Part shown: piece after piece, positions 35,185 to 47,540 of the stretch | How the letters are laid out: each line of letters begins with the position of its first letter | Numbering within the stretch: the first letter of the stretch is position 1 | DNA from: Corinectria fuckeliana | Lineage: Eukaryota; Ascomycota; Sordariomycetes; Hypocreales; Nectriaceae | NCBI GenBank assembly: GCA_019137255.1 | Contig: WPDH01000171.1 | Coordinates: forward strand, 84,305-148,304 | Direction: 5' to 3' | Length of the DNA stretch: 64,000 nucleotides | Translations under genes and position numbers: made by a program | Notes under the pieces: model-generated | Database searches by the model: none | Seen by the model: only the letters and a program-made list of their open reading frames with translations | Told to the model about the DNA's origin: nothing

Positions 35185-36705
35185 GATTGGTGTCCTAATA
35201 GAGAGATAAACTCTACGTGGGGCTTAGTGTAAGTCACCCAGATGTTTTTGAAGATCCAAGTTAATAATAAGTCATTGCGGGAATGATGACAGATTGAGAG
35301 TTGTTATTCGCAGTACATTTCTTTCAGCGAAAATGCGTTAATGATTTATACTCAGTATATATACCTAATCGCGTGTTCTCGCTGCATTTTGCGGTCTGTG
35401 GAAATAGAAAGCCATTGGTAGTTCATGGCAAGTTGAGAGATCCCAGAACACCTAGTAGGTCACCTTGTCCAGTCTACCCCTCTTAGATGGGTTGTTAGAC
35501 CCATGCTCCTGAAACATTGTGAAGACCATGGCGTGATCAAGGGCTCTTTGATCGTCGAGCTATCCGATCAGCTGGACTATACACCAATCAAGGAGGTCTC
35601 CGATGAGAGACTCCTGTGTGTTAGGAAGCGTCTGTCATTTAAAGGAGCCGATGACATTAGGCAGTTTCGAATCAGGCTTGAAAATCCACAGTTCTTGAAG
35701 CCCTGGAATGTGCGGTAACAGTTTCGAGGCAGATAGCCCTGTATATGACCTTGTCAATGAAGAGAAGCTCGAGGTCGCCGAGAGCTCAGTCATAGATGAT
35801 AGGTAAAGGTGTGCTGGGAGATGTGTTGTGGCACCTCTTTCGTACTGCGTCGACATGTCTGCACTCCATTTCAATCCAACGCCACCCATGGTGGCTTAAG
35901 AGTGGATATTCTCTGCAAGGTTTGTGTTGGTGGGAATATATTGCGCGATACGGCCTACCTAAGTGTAAGGTGCCTTACTTTAAGTGTAGTGGTCAATTAA
36001 CACATTGTGCCCTTGTGGGCATCTGAGGTCTTCTTGAAGCTCCCGGTTGAAAGTACGATCTTTGGATGCCCCAGTAGGCATGAAGCAACGCGTTGCAAGT
36101 ACCAGAAATGATCCCCCATTGCGTCTAGTCGAGTCTTGGCGAGTGAGATCAGATAGTTGGTGTCAAATTCTGGTGGTGATGAGAAGGCTTGATTTGTGTA
36201 TGGAGACGAAAACTCCACCACACCTATCTCTAGAGACGCAGCGTTGCCAATAAGCGATATCCACTTCTCGATTTAAGGGGATTATAACTTATCAACTCGA
36301 TCAAGAATATTTTCCATAATGTTATAGTGCTATAATGCTATAATGCTATAGAGAAACTCCATCTGGTACGCTTGTACTTTAAGAACCTAAGTATATTAGC
36401 TCGATAGACACTTTCTCTTCCCAGTCGACTAGCAATCTATATCTTTATCAGTACGAACAAATAACAAGTCAATATTAAAGAATATAATTACCTAATTGAG
36501 AGTGAGCTGCCTGCTATTTAAGTATTTAAGGCTGCCTAGTGCTAATGAGAATAGGCAGTCCACTAGTGCAATAAAGCAAAAAGGACGGTAGGGTAAGTCT
36601 TGAGGACTTTACGTTCAACTAAGGCAAAAGGAGTTAGAGCCTTCATGTCGGGTTTCTCACGTGTATGAAGAATCTCTCGCGTATATAATTGTATTGCGGA
36701 ATGAG
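35185..36705. other. Intergenic with AT-rich patch
   Basis: About 1.5 kb with no gene I can support. From ~36,260 to 36,560 composition drops to AT-rich, with an 8-bp unit TATAATGC repeated about three times near 36,325-36,350. This looks like a small decayed repeat. Confidence 0.5.
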
Positions 36706-37128
36706 CTACTGCTTATCCTCGAGGTCTAGGGCTGCCTCCCTCAATAGGGTCTCGCGCTTTGCTTGGCTTCGGTTTTCCCACCGACTCAGCACGACATCAG
36801 CGAGTAAATCAAGGCGATCTGTCAATGCGGCTCTTGAACCGTTAATCTGCTTCAAAACCGAGAGGACTCTGCGCTCTGCGTCTGTGTCGGAAAGCCTGTG
36901 GCGATCAACAGTGTAGAATTCGTTCTGGCAGTCAGCGCACTCGCATGGTGGGCAGCATATGGATTCTTCAACGCTCTTGATGGTTGCACGGTACTTAGGA
37001 TCCGATGATCTATGGTCCTGTATGACGGTAAAAGGAGTCATTGTTTTGCGATTCGTTATTTTCCATGGACCATTGTCAACACCAACAGCTCCAGCTCTTA
37101 CAGCTATAACTCGACTTCCTTGAAGCAA
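36706..37128 (-). pseudogene. Possible truncated fragment of an uncharacterised fungal protein
   Basis: A 140-codon minus frame contains the block CCPPCECADC and, near its end, LADVVLSRWENRSQAKRETL. This resembles the N-terminal part of large uncharacterised fungal proteins with a 'VxSRWRKRSxxKR' segment. The frame stops just before an AT-rich patch and no continuation was found. I treat it as a gene fragment. It could instead be a small orphan gene. Confidence 0.35.
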
Positions 37129-37779
37129 CAGTTCGCTTATCTGTTAGGAAACTACTACAGTGGCCTAGTCTAAAGACCGAGGCCGCGGGACAGTGTAGAC
37201 AGGCCGCGGGAGTCGGAACTCTGGTTGGGCCAGCATGATCCAGGCCACAGTGTAATCTGTTCAAGCACTTGACACCACAGCTCGGCCGACAGTGGCTATC
37301 ATTTGGAGAGAAAGCACTCTGAGAAGTCGCATACTTCTGTGCGCAAGTAGTCGACGGGTCTTAAAAGTTCTAGAGGTAAAGGACGGGACAATCAGCGGAA
37401 GGGGAGGCCGAGGCTCGCAAGGGTCAGCCAGCGTTCGTGATGTTCTTCCAAATGCATGATTTGGTGAAGGTAAGCTGCTGTTGCTAGATGAGTGGATCAT
37501 AAATCGAAAGCTGTGGGTTGATTGAGCTGGACTTGGTACAACCAGCGTCTGGATGTAGTCTCATCATTGAGGCGCAAATGGCTGCGGTTATTCGAGCCAG
37601 GGGAGCACGCGCCCTCGATTTATCATTCCACAATTGCGGGAGGACCTGCTTTGGCGTGACTCAGCTACTGAGTTACTTGCTTCGTAGACAGACCAACTAA
37701 TTGCTTCGTACTGACAATGCGAGCATGCAGACTGCACAGGCGGGCCAATCAGGACGGCACATGTGACCCCATGATCCCC

Positions 37780-37801
37780 CGGTCCGGGGAAGTCGGAGCC
37801 G
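37780..37801. promoter_or_regulatory. Candidate Zn2Cys6 operator (CGGTCCG, then CGGAGCCG)
   Basis: CGGTCCG at 37780-37786 is an inverted CGG pair with a 1-nt gap, embedded in CCCCGG...CCGGGG. A second inverted pair, CGGAGCCG, follows at 37794-37801. Inverted CGG triplets are the usual targets of binuclear-cluster regulators. The same CGGTCCG occurs twice before the Zn2Cys6 gene at 40465. Binding is inferred, not shown. Confidence 0.4.
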
Positions 37802-38070
37802 AGGTAGGCCCTTCTCAACACCAGAGCCACCTGGGACCCCCGGGCTTTTCTTGGGCGGACCTTTCCCTGTTGGGATCCCGTTGGACACTTGGGGAGAGTC
37901 TGGCGGCTCTCGAGTTCCCTGCTCAAGTCAATTCTCTGGGTCTCTGGGCCCGAGAATGCGGGGAAGCCGGAGCGGTCTCGAGACGGGAAGCGTGCTATGC
38001 CCAAAGGGAGCTATAGAGGGCGTTGCCATGGAATAAAACAGGCCATCGAGCATCGACAAGGTAGCTGCCC

Positions 38071-38084
38071 CACGTGGTATAAAA
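38071..38084 (+). promoter_or_regulatory. E-box and TATA box of the sugar transporter
   Basis: CACGTG (38071-38076) directly precedes TATAAAA (38078-38084). This is about 115 bp before the ATG at 38198 and is a plausible core promoter. Confidence 0.55.
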
Positions 38085-38197
38085 GATGCCAGATGCCGTC
38101 CTCGGATCACACAGCTTCGTTTTGTTCCAGACACGCATTGTCCTCCTTTCCCCTTGGAGTATCCAGTACTCATCTCGCTTTCCATCCTCAAATCGCC

Positions 38198-39940
38198 ATG
38201 GCTCAGGCCACTGAAAAAGAAGGCATCGCGGCTGAAGGCCAGAAGGTCCATGATGCCGGCGCCGTGGTCGAGCTGGCCCACGCCGCCAAAGTCTACTCGA
38301 CGTCGCCATGGACGCCCGGAATGCTCCGTCTCTACCTCGTCTTGTCGTGTGCTTACTTGTGTGGATGCCTGGTAAGCAGAAAATGCGGGCTATACGACGA
38401 GAACCGTTACTGACGGAATGCTTTTCGCCCCTGTGCAGAACGGCTATGACGGGTCCCTTATGGGCGGCCTCAACGGCATGGAATCATATCAGAACTTCTT
38501 CCACATGTGCGTTGTAGCTCTATATCCAACCCCCCTCCCGCGAAGAAAAGGACCCGACAACTGACGAACCCTTCTTCTAGGTCGGTCGCGGGCTCCAGCA
38601 CCGGTATCATCTTCGCCATGTACAACATTGGATCTGTGGCTGCCGTTTTCTTCACGGGCCCTGTCAACGACTCCTTCGGCCGCCGCTGGGGCATGTTCGT
38701 CGGTGCCTGTGTCGTCATCGTCGGCACCTGTGTTCAGGCTCCGTCAACCGGCCGCGGCCAGTTCCTCGCCGGACGATTTCTTCTCGGCTTCGGCGTCAGC
38801 TTCTGCTGTGTGTCCGCCCCGTGCTACGTCAGCGAAATGGCCCATCCCTCATGGCGAGGCACCTTGACGGGCCTGTACAACTGCACCTGGTACATCGGGA
38901 GCATCATTGCGAGCTGGGTTGTCTACGGCTGCAGCTATATCGACTCGAACACGGCCTGGAGAATCCCCATCTGGGTCCAGATGTTCACCTCAGGCTTCGT
39001 TGTGATTGGCGTCTACTGGCTTCCCGAGTCGCCTCGCTGGCTCATGGCCCAGGACCGATACCAGGATGCAGCCCAGGTGCTCGCCACCTTCCACGGCGAT
39101 GGCGATGTGAACCACCCCATTGTACAGCTCCAGCTCACGGAAATGCACACTCAGATCTCGACCGAGGCATCTGACAAGAAGTGGTGGGACTATCACGAGC
39201 TCTGGAACACGCACAGCGCACGACGCCGACTTATCTGCGTCATCGGCATGGCCTGCTTTGGCCAGATAAGCGGAAACAGCCTGAGCTCGTACTATCTCCC
39301 GGCAATGCTTGAGAACGCTGGAATCACCAGCGAGAAAAAGGTGCTGGCTCTCAACGGCATCAACCCAGTTCTGTGCTTCTTTGGCGCGATTCTCGGAGCT
39401 CGCTTGACCGATGTCATTGGGCGGCGACCTCTTTTGCTATGCTCGATTGTGGCTTGTTCCTGCTGCTTCGCTATCATTACGGGAACAAGCAAGGTGTCCA
39501 TGGACCAGCCAGACAACCACACAGTCGCCAACACGACGGTCGCCTTCATCTTCATATTCGGCGTCATCTTCTCCTTTGGATGGACGCCCCTGCAGTCCAT
39601 GTACATTGCAGAGACGCTGACCACCACCACCAGGGCCAAGGGCACGGCGGTCGGCAACTTCGCCAGCGCTGTTGCGTCGACCGTCATCCAGTACAGCAGC
39701 GGCCCGGCCTTTGAGAACATCAACTACTACTTCTACCTCGTCTTTGTGTTTTGGGATCTCTTTGAAGCCGTCTTCATGTACTACTTCTTCCCGGAGACCA
39801 AGGACCGCACCTTGGAGGAGTTGTCGGAAGTCTTTGAGGCGCGAAACCCCGTCAAGAAGAGCTTGGAGACGAGGAGCACGCAGACTGTGATGAATACGCT
39901 CAACGTCACGGAGAACGAGAAGATGGACAATATGGCCTAG
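38198..39940 (+). CDS. MFS sugar transporter (lactose permease-like)
   Basis: Three exons (38198-38371, 38439-38506, 38581-39940) encode 533 aa. The spliced N-terminus gives CGCLNGYDGSLMGGLNGM, the first-helix signature of fungal sugar porters. The other sugar-porter motifs follow: NDSFGRRWG (loop 2-3), LAGRFLLGFG, WLPESPRWLMAQ, TDVIGRRPLL (loop 8-9) and FFPETKDRTLEEL after helix 12. Twelve hydrophobic segments are evident. It should import a hexose, disaccharide or related compound by proton symport at the plasma membrane. It lies just upstream of a Zn2Cys6 regulator gene on the same strand and shares a candidate operator motif with it. Confidence 0.9.
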
Positions 39941-40392
39941 CTGGTCAGGGTGCAGGATATGTGCTAGTTGGGGCCAGGAGAACGCTTTCTTTGTAAGACC
40001 GTGTGGGCTTTCCTGGGAGTTAGGGGTAACTAGTGGTAGCGTCCATAATCGAGATAACCTTGCAACCATTGAATTGCCCGGATCGTTGGTATTCGGGACG
40101 CGTCGTGATCGTCAACAAGCATCAATGTTGCATTTACGGGCAATGAGATTTGTGTAGCAGGCCTCCGCATGTCATCTGTTGCCGGCAGTCGCTGTAATGG
40201 CCTGACTACGAGGCACACGCTACATCGGCAATTAGACTAACATGATGATGAGCAGGGAGAAAACAGGCCACTTCCGCACCAATGGTTGCACCGGACGGAC
40301 CCTGGCCTGCTCCCCGCATGCCCATCCCCCGCCCCCAGAGTGCTCGACGGCTAATTTATCCAATCTCCATAAAACCGACCATCACCGCCTTG

Positions 40393-40412
40393 CTCGGTCC
40401 GCCTCGGTCCGC
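40393..40412. promoter_or_regulatory. Tandem CGGTCCG boxes upstream of the Zn2Cys6 gene
   Basis: The decamer CTCGGTCCGC is repeated head-to-tail, placing CGGTCCG at 40395-40401 and 40405-40411, one helical turn apart and 54-70 bp before the ATG. This suggests autoregulation by the adjacent binuclear-cluster protein or binding of another regulator of that class. Confidence 0.4.
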
Positions 40413-40422
40413 CGCTCTCTCG

Positions 40423-40442
40423 GCTCAGCTCAGCTCAGCTCA
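40423..40442. repeat. (GCTCA)4 short tandem repeat
   Basis: Four perfect GCTCA pentamers end about 22 bp before the start codon, probably in the 5' leader. Confidence 0.8.
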
Positions 40443-40464
40443 GCTTCCTCGAATCGAAGCAGCA

Positions 40465-42884
40465 ATGGACGACACTCACGAGAGTTACCACCACACCACC
40501 GGCGAGCCGTCGAGGAAACGTCTCCGCACATCGCATGCAGTGAGTCTGCCGGCGTTTGTCTGTGGCCAAGGCTAACAACTGTCGGCAGTGCGACACCTGT
40601 CGGGTTCGCAAAATACGGTCAGTCGGCAGCACCCCGGTGTTTCCATTTGTTGTTGCTTCTGCTTTGACTGACTGGTTGACGGACTGAACGACTGACTGGC
40701 TGGGTTGACGCGCTAGATGCGATGGCGGCAACCCGTGTACCACCTGTTCCGCCTCCGACCAAGACTGCACTTACGGTGCTGAGTCAAACTCGTACGTTTC
40801 TACCTGGGGCTTCGTTGACTATCCAGAGCCAAGGTTTCCGACTCGCCTAATTGTGACTAACCGAACCACAGAAGGGGCAAGAATGATCTCATTCTCGAAG
40901 GAATTTTGCGTGTAGAGAAGTACCTCCACGAGCTAAACGCCAACATTGTAAGTGCCAGGTGTAACGTCTCCGCGCCATTCGCCTTCGCCGTCTATCGTCA
41001 AAGCCAAGGCTGATCGCCCGTTCAGTCGACCACTTCTCAACTGGATCGCCAGTTCTCATATGTCTCTCCTCCAAACGTGCCTTTTGGAAGCTCATTCTCG
41101 GGCTCGCCTCACAATCAGGGAAACGCACGCCGTCCCAGCCTTCCCATCCAGGAAGCTCTTAGCGAGTCACATCCTAGCAATGGATACAGCTTCGACAATG
41201 CAGTGCTCGACTCCATGCACACTTCGACCACAGAGTCCATCCTGCAATGGCCTCATTTTGACACCTTCCCGTCTCTGCGTGCTGACCACAGCTCCATCTT
41301 CCATCTGGAGCAATCGCGGAGCATCCTTCCCATCAGGCCGAGCGCGATGTGTCCGTATGTCACTGCGGATGACATCGACTCGATACTCGACTCGTTCGAG
41401 CACAACCTCAACTTTTGGTACCCAACCATGTCCCAGGGCCAGCTTCGAAGGATCCGAGTGACACTCCAGGCCGGCGTACCTTCCGAAGACAACGTTGAAG
41501 CATGTCTCTCTCTGTTAACCATGGCACTGGGGTGTGCAAGCCAGGCCATTGCAGGGCTTGGCACTGGGACCATTCAGACTGAAGAAGATGTACGCAAGCG
41601 CTTGATGAGGCGAAAGATGGGTGACATCTATTTCGAAAGCGCCTTGAAGATGCTGTATGTCGCTCATTTACACGCCAACTCGGAGGCCACTCAATGTCTC
41701 TTCTTTGCCGCGTGAGTATTCATTGCATCGTGCCTGTACACTCACTATTCCTCCACTGACATGGGTGACATGTCAGAATATACTCTGCGTTTCTCGTCCG
41801 GCCGCTGCAGGCTTGGGAGCTTCTAAGCGCAACTGCAGCAAAGTGTCTGCTTCTCCTGTCTTATCCCCCGACGGGAGACGCACCCGAAGGCCAAGAACGC
41901 GTCAGGCGGATATTCTGGTCATGCTATATCCTTGAAAGGTATCAACGTCGAATGACTCGTACTGAGACCTGGAGCTTGGTTCTGACTTGAACGACAGCGA
42001 CTATATGGCCGAGCTTTCTGCCTGCCCTCCGTCGGGGATTGCGCGCATTGAGTCCTCCGTTCCGTTGCCGGGCGCGTATCACACGCATGCTGATAATGAC
42101 GACGAGGAGCAATCTTCACTCTACTTTCTCGCCTGTATAAGCATGCGTCGTCTTTTGAATCGTGTTCATCAACTGCTCTACGCTCGAGACACGGGTGCCG
42201 CCCTGGACACGGCGCGGTTCCCTCCGATTGTCGCCGAGCTGAAGCACCAGCTCGATGAATGGCGTGACGTGTTGCCTGTTGCTTTCGAATTTAGCATTGA
42301 CCAGGCACCAACAAGAACCGAGGCAGGGGGGTTCCTCAGACAACGATACTTGACTTGCCAGGGGGTCATCTACCGACCGTATCTCATGTGGATACTGAGC
42401 GGGAGCCGGATAGGAGGCCATGGTATCAATGCGATTTCGCCCAGCCAGGACGCCCTGTCGAAATGCAGAGCTTGTATAGACGCCTGCATGCTGCATGTTC
42501 TTAATCTGCGGGGATACGCACACACAATCTTGGTCGATACTTGGATATGCTCTCTTTCGTAAGTCTCAAGCTGCATCGACGGTTCTTCTCCCTGGATTGT
42601 TCCTAGGAACGACTGGATATTACACTGCCTAGAGCTTGCTGACTAGTGACTCTAGCATGTCCGGGGCCATGCTCATATTGCTCGCGGCATGTCAGGTGCC
42701 AATATTGAAGAACTTGATTGATCCAGAGGTCCTGGCAATGGGTGGCCATCTCGAGCAGCTCTTCCAACATTGGCGAAGGTTTCTCGTCAGCTCAGACTCA
42801 CCGACCGTTGATCAAAGTCTATGGATAATTCATGAAGCCGATAGGTTCATCAAGGATGGTTATCAGTCAAGCCTGACAACTTGA
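40465..42884 (+). CDS. Zn2Cys6 transcription factor with fungal-specific TF domain
   Basis: Eight exons (40465-40539, 40589-40617, 40717-40791, 40872-40947, 41026-41711, 41777-41938, 41998-42558, 42656-42884) join in frame to 630 aa. The binuclear cluster C26-x2-C29-x6-C36-x5-C42-x2-C45-x6-C52 is assembled from exons 2 and 3, so correct splicing is needed to make the DNA-binding domain. A linker and the middle homology region follow (ALGCASQAIAGLG, VRRIFWSCYILE, KHQLDEWRDVLP), typical of PF04082 regulators. It ends only 27 bp from the tail-to-tail 5-oxoprolinase gene and follows a sugar transporter, so it may regulate this neighbourhood. Confidence 0.88.
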
Positions 42885-42911
42885 AGATAGGGCTGTTATA
42901 GCAAAGACTCC

Positions 42912-45900
42912 TTATACATAAGCTCGGTGAAAATCATCAAGGCCCCCGTTGACCCCGCTTCTACCCTCGGCAACGCCATAAGCACCCCCGCCGGGCGTGT
43001 TAATCTGAATATACTCTCCAGGTTGAAGTTGCACTACCGCCTTGCCTCCGAGGTTGACTGCCTCTACTTGACCCTCTTCGTTAAACATGTACGCTAGATT
43101 CAACCCCTTCTCTCCGGGGCCGCCTCCTTTCATGCCATACGGCCGGTACACCCGGCGGTCACTCAGGATGCTGAACTTCAGAGGCGCCCGGGCCTCGATC
43201 TCGCGCCGGATGCCATCGCCGCCATTCCACTGTCCCTTCCCGCCGCTCCCGCGACGAATCTCGTTGCGTCGGACCAGCACCGCTGTGCGCTTCTCGACGA
43301 CCTCGGGGTCCGTTCCGCGCGTGTTTGTGGAGTGAACCTTTGTCATGCCTGTTAGCTACCCAGTGTGCATCGGGTCCGGATTTGGCTTACGTGAACCGCA
43401 TCTTCGGCATGATACTCGTGGCCAGCACCGACGCCTCCGCCAATGGACTCGCCGTAGTTCCAACCCGGCGTAGTCTTTCCCGTCTCGGGGTCTTTGCCGC
43501 CCATTCCCCAGCCAAAGCTGCTGGCACATCCCTGGCTGGCACCGTAGCGGCCGAAGGCACGCAAAATTGTATCAACCACTCTTTGACTGGCCAACGTAGA
43601 TCCGCAGATGGCCACTTTGGGCGTGGGGTTCAAAACCGATCCCCGCGGCACGTGGATATCTACCGGTGCGAGGCAGCCCTCGTTCAGGGGAACGTCTGCA
43701 CCCAGAAGACAGCGAATGGTGTAGATAATGGCCGAATGGCAAATGGAGATGGGGCAGTTGTAGTTGGCATACATCTGAGGGCCTGACCCAGAGAAGTCGT
43801 AGACAGCACTCCCTGTCTTAGGGTCAATCTTGATGGTCAGGGCCATGGCCGTACCATCATCAAGATAGTCTGTCGATGTGAGCGGCTCGGGGTGTTCCTT
43901 GGCGGTGCTCTTGAAGAATTGCCGAACGGCGTACTCGGAATTGTCCTGGATTCCTTTCATATAGTGGTGGACCTCTGGAACTGAATACTCCTCGCACAGC
44001 TTTCGCAGCAACGTGATGCCGCGTTGGTTAGCAGATGTCTGTGCCTTCAAGTCTGACATGTTGTCGGCAAGGCGGCGCGTTGTACTGCAGCCCGGGTACG
44101 AGCCGGCCTTCTCAAAGGCAGCCCGAACGTCTTCTTCGAGGAACTTTCCGCCACTAACGATCTTCATGGACTTGACGTTCAGGCCCTCCTCCCATAGAAA
44201 TCGTGACTCGGGCATCATGCTTGTGATGCCCCTCCCGCCGATATCCGTATGATGGCCGCGCGAGGCTACATAAAAGGCAATCTCGGCGCCGACAAAAACG
44301 GGGGTTACCACAGTGAGGTCAGGCAGATGCGTGCCACCCCATTGCGGGTGGTTGGTCAGTAGCACATCTCCATCCCGTAGCTTTCCCTTCCAGTGACGGT
44401 GCTGTGCTTGGATTGCAAACTGCATAGAACCCAGATGAATCGGGATGTGTGGCGCGTTGGCGACGAGCTTGCCTTCTGGGGAGAAGATGGCACAGGAGAA
44501 GTCTAGACGTTCTTTTATGCTGGTGGAGATTGATGTCCTTTGTAGCGTGTTGCCCATCTGCTCTGCAATGGCCATGAATCGGTGGGCAAAGACAGAAAGC
44601 CGGATAGGGTCTAAAGAAGTAGATGAGGCCGAGTCGGGGATCTTGGAGATTATCTCGGTGGAAACTCTGGCCTCGGCTTCCTTTTCAAGAAGGACGTGGC
44701 TCGATAGGATATAAGCACGGTACGTAGGCTCGACTAAAATCGTTTGAGTGTCGTCGATAACCAAGGCTGGCCCGTTAATCACACTAGCCGTCTGTAAAGT
44801 CTCGAGCCTATAGACACCGGCCTCTTGCCACGCCCCATTCACGTATACCTTCTGAGTTGTTTGCGCTGATAGCGGTGTAAACGTTGCAGTTTTCGCTTTC
44901 TCCTTCAGCGCCGAGGCCTCTTCATCTCGCTCACCAGTGGCTCCTGTGCCCCGGACCTTGATCGATTCAATGACAATGGCCCGGTCCATGGAAAAGGCAA
45001 ACTCCCGAACGTGCTCAGCCTTGAATGCACCGCCAAAGTCTCCATCCTTGGGCTTGGAAATGGAAAGGTTCGTATCAGTTCCAAAGTACTTGAGAACTAG
45101 GCTTTCGTCGAATTGGATTGAGCCTGGGTCGGCGCCTTGGGAGGTGAGCTCCGTTGCAACTGTCTTCTTTAGGGACGCCAGACGAGCTTCCACCTCTGTG
45201 AGCACATCGCTGTTTAGCTTGGCAGCAAACGGCACAAAGGTCTCGTATTGAAGATCAGCTTGAGATATTCCATAGGCCGATAGCAAAGACGACCATTTGT
45301 GAATCAAGATACGGCCGATCCCCAGCTTGTTGGCAATTGAGCACGCGTGTTGACCGCCAGCGCCACCAAAACTGACGAGGTTGTGGTTCTCAGGCGCATA
45401 GCCGCGCGCCTCGGTCGTGTTGCGGATAGGCCTGCTCATCGTTTCGTTGGCAATGTCCAGGAATCCATAGGCGACCTCTTCTGCAGTCAGGTTCTGTGAG
45501 GTCTGGCTGTTGAAGTCGGCCGTGATCTCCTGGAACTTGCGGGCAATAACCTCCGCATCAAGGGGCTGATCGGCTTTCTCACCAAAGATGGCTGGAAACG
45601 ACGAAAGAACCAGGCGTCCGAGAAAGAGATTGGCGTCGGTAACTGTCAGGGGGCCGCCTTTGCGGTAACAGGCCGGTCCAGGATAAGCGCCTGCAGACTC
45701 GGGGCCTACGACAAGCAGACCGTTGCGGGCGAACAGGATTGAGCCGCCCCCAGCTGCAACTGTGGCAATGTTGAGCATCGGAACCGTGATCGTGCGGCCC
45801 GCAATCGACGTTTGTGCCAGGTAGTCGTACTTCCCGTCGAACCTCGAGACATCTGTACTCGTACCGCCCATGTCGAATCCGATGACGGGCGTATTGTCCT

Positions 45901-46947
45901 CGCTGTCGAAACAGGACCTCGCCGTACCGACAATGCCGCCTGCAGGCCCGCTCAGAAGCGCTTCGTTGCCTCGAAACTTGCCGGACTCTTTCAGCCCACC
46001 GTCAGAGCACATGAACTCAACGCGGCGTGGCAGGATGTTGAAGCCGTTCTCAAACCCACTGATGTAGCGCTTGATGACAGGGTACAGATACGCTTCGGAG
46101 CAAGTCGAGTTGCTGCGTGTAACGTATTTTATCGACGGACTAGTAGCTGATGACGTTGTGACATATTTAAAACCAACCTCACGACCAAGTTCGGCGACCA
46201 AGTTCTCATGGTCTGGATATAGGTAGGCATGCATGAATGATACAGCTAGCGATGTGTAGCCCTGGGCGCGAATCTGCTGCAGCTGCTCGCGGACCTTTGC
46301 GGGGTCAGGCCGCTTGAGGACGCGAATGATTTCTTCGCTGCTTGTCTGAACCAAGTCGGGATCTCCGAGAGCCGCGTCCCTGTCCAGCGGGGACGGGTTG
46401 AGCTCATAGTCCTCGATAGTAATGCGCTCCTCGATCTCGACAACAGCAGAATGGAGCGCTTTGGCTTTGCGGATGTTGAGGTCGAACAGCTTAGGCCGCG
46501 ACTGATCACCGATGATACAGATATCCTTGAAACCTGTTGCTGTCGTGAGCCAGGAGCACCTGTACGGCTGGGACTAGATTCAGACCTACCGCTCGTAGTC
46601 ACCAAAGCGAATTTCTCGCCCTTACCCGTCAATAACGCGTTGGTGGCGACTGTAGTGCCTACACGACAGGATGCTGTTGTTCCGTGTTAGAAAAGCGTGA
46701 CCTGATTTAAGAAAAGGAATTGCAAGATGTTGTTACCGATGTTCGACCCGTCTAGCTTCTCTCCCACAGGAATGGACTTGCCCTCCACAACCTCGAGCAC
46801 GCGGCGAATTGCCTCTGTCGGTGCATCGGGATACTTTGAGGGGTCTTCTGAAAGGAGCTTGAAGATGATGGGGCTTCGGCCTTTGACGTGAGCAATCACA
46901 TCGCAAAATGTGCCCCCTCGGTCGATGGAGATGTTGATTCCGACCAT
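42912..46947 (-). CDS. 5-oxoprolinase / hydantoinase (OXP1-type, ATP-dependent)
   Basis: Four exons (46947-46737, 46673-46590, 46533-43391, 43337-42912; introns of 63, 56 and 53 nt) give 1,287 aa, the usual length of eukaryotic 5-oxoprolinases. The N-terminus has DRGGTFCDVIA and FKLLSEDPSKYPDAPTEAIR (hydantoinase A N-terminal region). It is followed by VGTTVATNALL, GFDMGGTSTDVSRFDG, VAAGGGSILF and VSFGGAGGQHACSIANKLG. The hydantoinase B half follows, with NTLQRTSISTSIKERLDFSC and LTNHPQWGGTHLPDLTVVTP, and it ends with PGGGAYGV. The enzyme opens 5-oxoproline to glutamate with ATP in the glutathione/gamma-glutamyl cycle; a hydantoin substrate cannot be excluded. No damage is seen. It is divergent from the hydrolase at 47541. 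Confidence 0.92.
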
Positions 46948-47540
46948 TATGGCGTGTGGGTTACAACGACTGACGAGAGCGATGGGTTGGCTTCTTATGC
47001 TCTAAAGTCCGATCTTGATTAAGATGACAGGGCGGGAACCTTCTACAGCGTCGATCAGTTGGTGGCGGCCGAGTAATTGCTGCATTGACTATCAAACCCT
47101 CAGCGAAATAACCGTCTTAATCAGCCAAGTTGCCTATCAACTCAGTCAAGATGCGAACTAATAAATTTGGAGCGATTGCGCCATTGAAAGATCCATCCCC
47201 AACCCGATACTAACGTGATATGACTCGGTGGCGGTTCGTCGGCTCTGCTGATAGTCGGAAGTAGCCCGACAATTTCCATCTCGGGACTCTGATACTAGGT
47301 TCAAGCGGTGAAGACCCGATATCGCCTGTCAAACCGGCCCTGACCCGACTCGGGATGTTCTTGGCAGCCGGGAATAGCTCCCAGTTGAGCTCCGTAAGGT
47401 CCGACCCCGCGTCGTTTAGCTACTCACCTGAGCTGACTGCTGAGTTTGAACATTTCTGAGACTTGGCCTCGATTCTTCTAATTTGCTGTATGCTGGTTTC
47501 ACTCAATTTTTCGGTAGAATCCCACTACGCCGACGCCGTA
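46948..47540. promoter_or_regulatory. Divergent promoter between 5-oxoprolinase and alpha/beta hydrolase
   Basis: About 590 bp separates two opposite start codons. The region is rich in CGG/CCG triplets and holds CCCGACTCGGG (47344-47354), an inverted repeat of CCCGA around one base, plus several CCCGA and TCGGG half sites. A shared regulator is plausible. Confidence 0.45.

Larger units (their letters stand above)
37129..38197. other. Promoter region of the sugar transporter
   Basis: About 1.07 kb. The part from ~37,740 is unusually GC-rich and contains a CGG-N1-CCG palindrome, several GGGG/CCCC runs, an E-box and a TATA box (listed separately). No gene is supported, although open frames run through the GC-rich part on both strands. 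Confidence 0.55.
39941..40464. other. Promoter region of the Zn2Cys6 gene
   Basis: About 520 bp. The last 80 bp hold a 10-bp tandem duplication carrying CGGTCCG twice and a run of four GCTCA pentamers. A TATA-like CCATAAAACC lies near 40,366. Confidence 0.55.
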
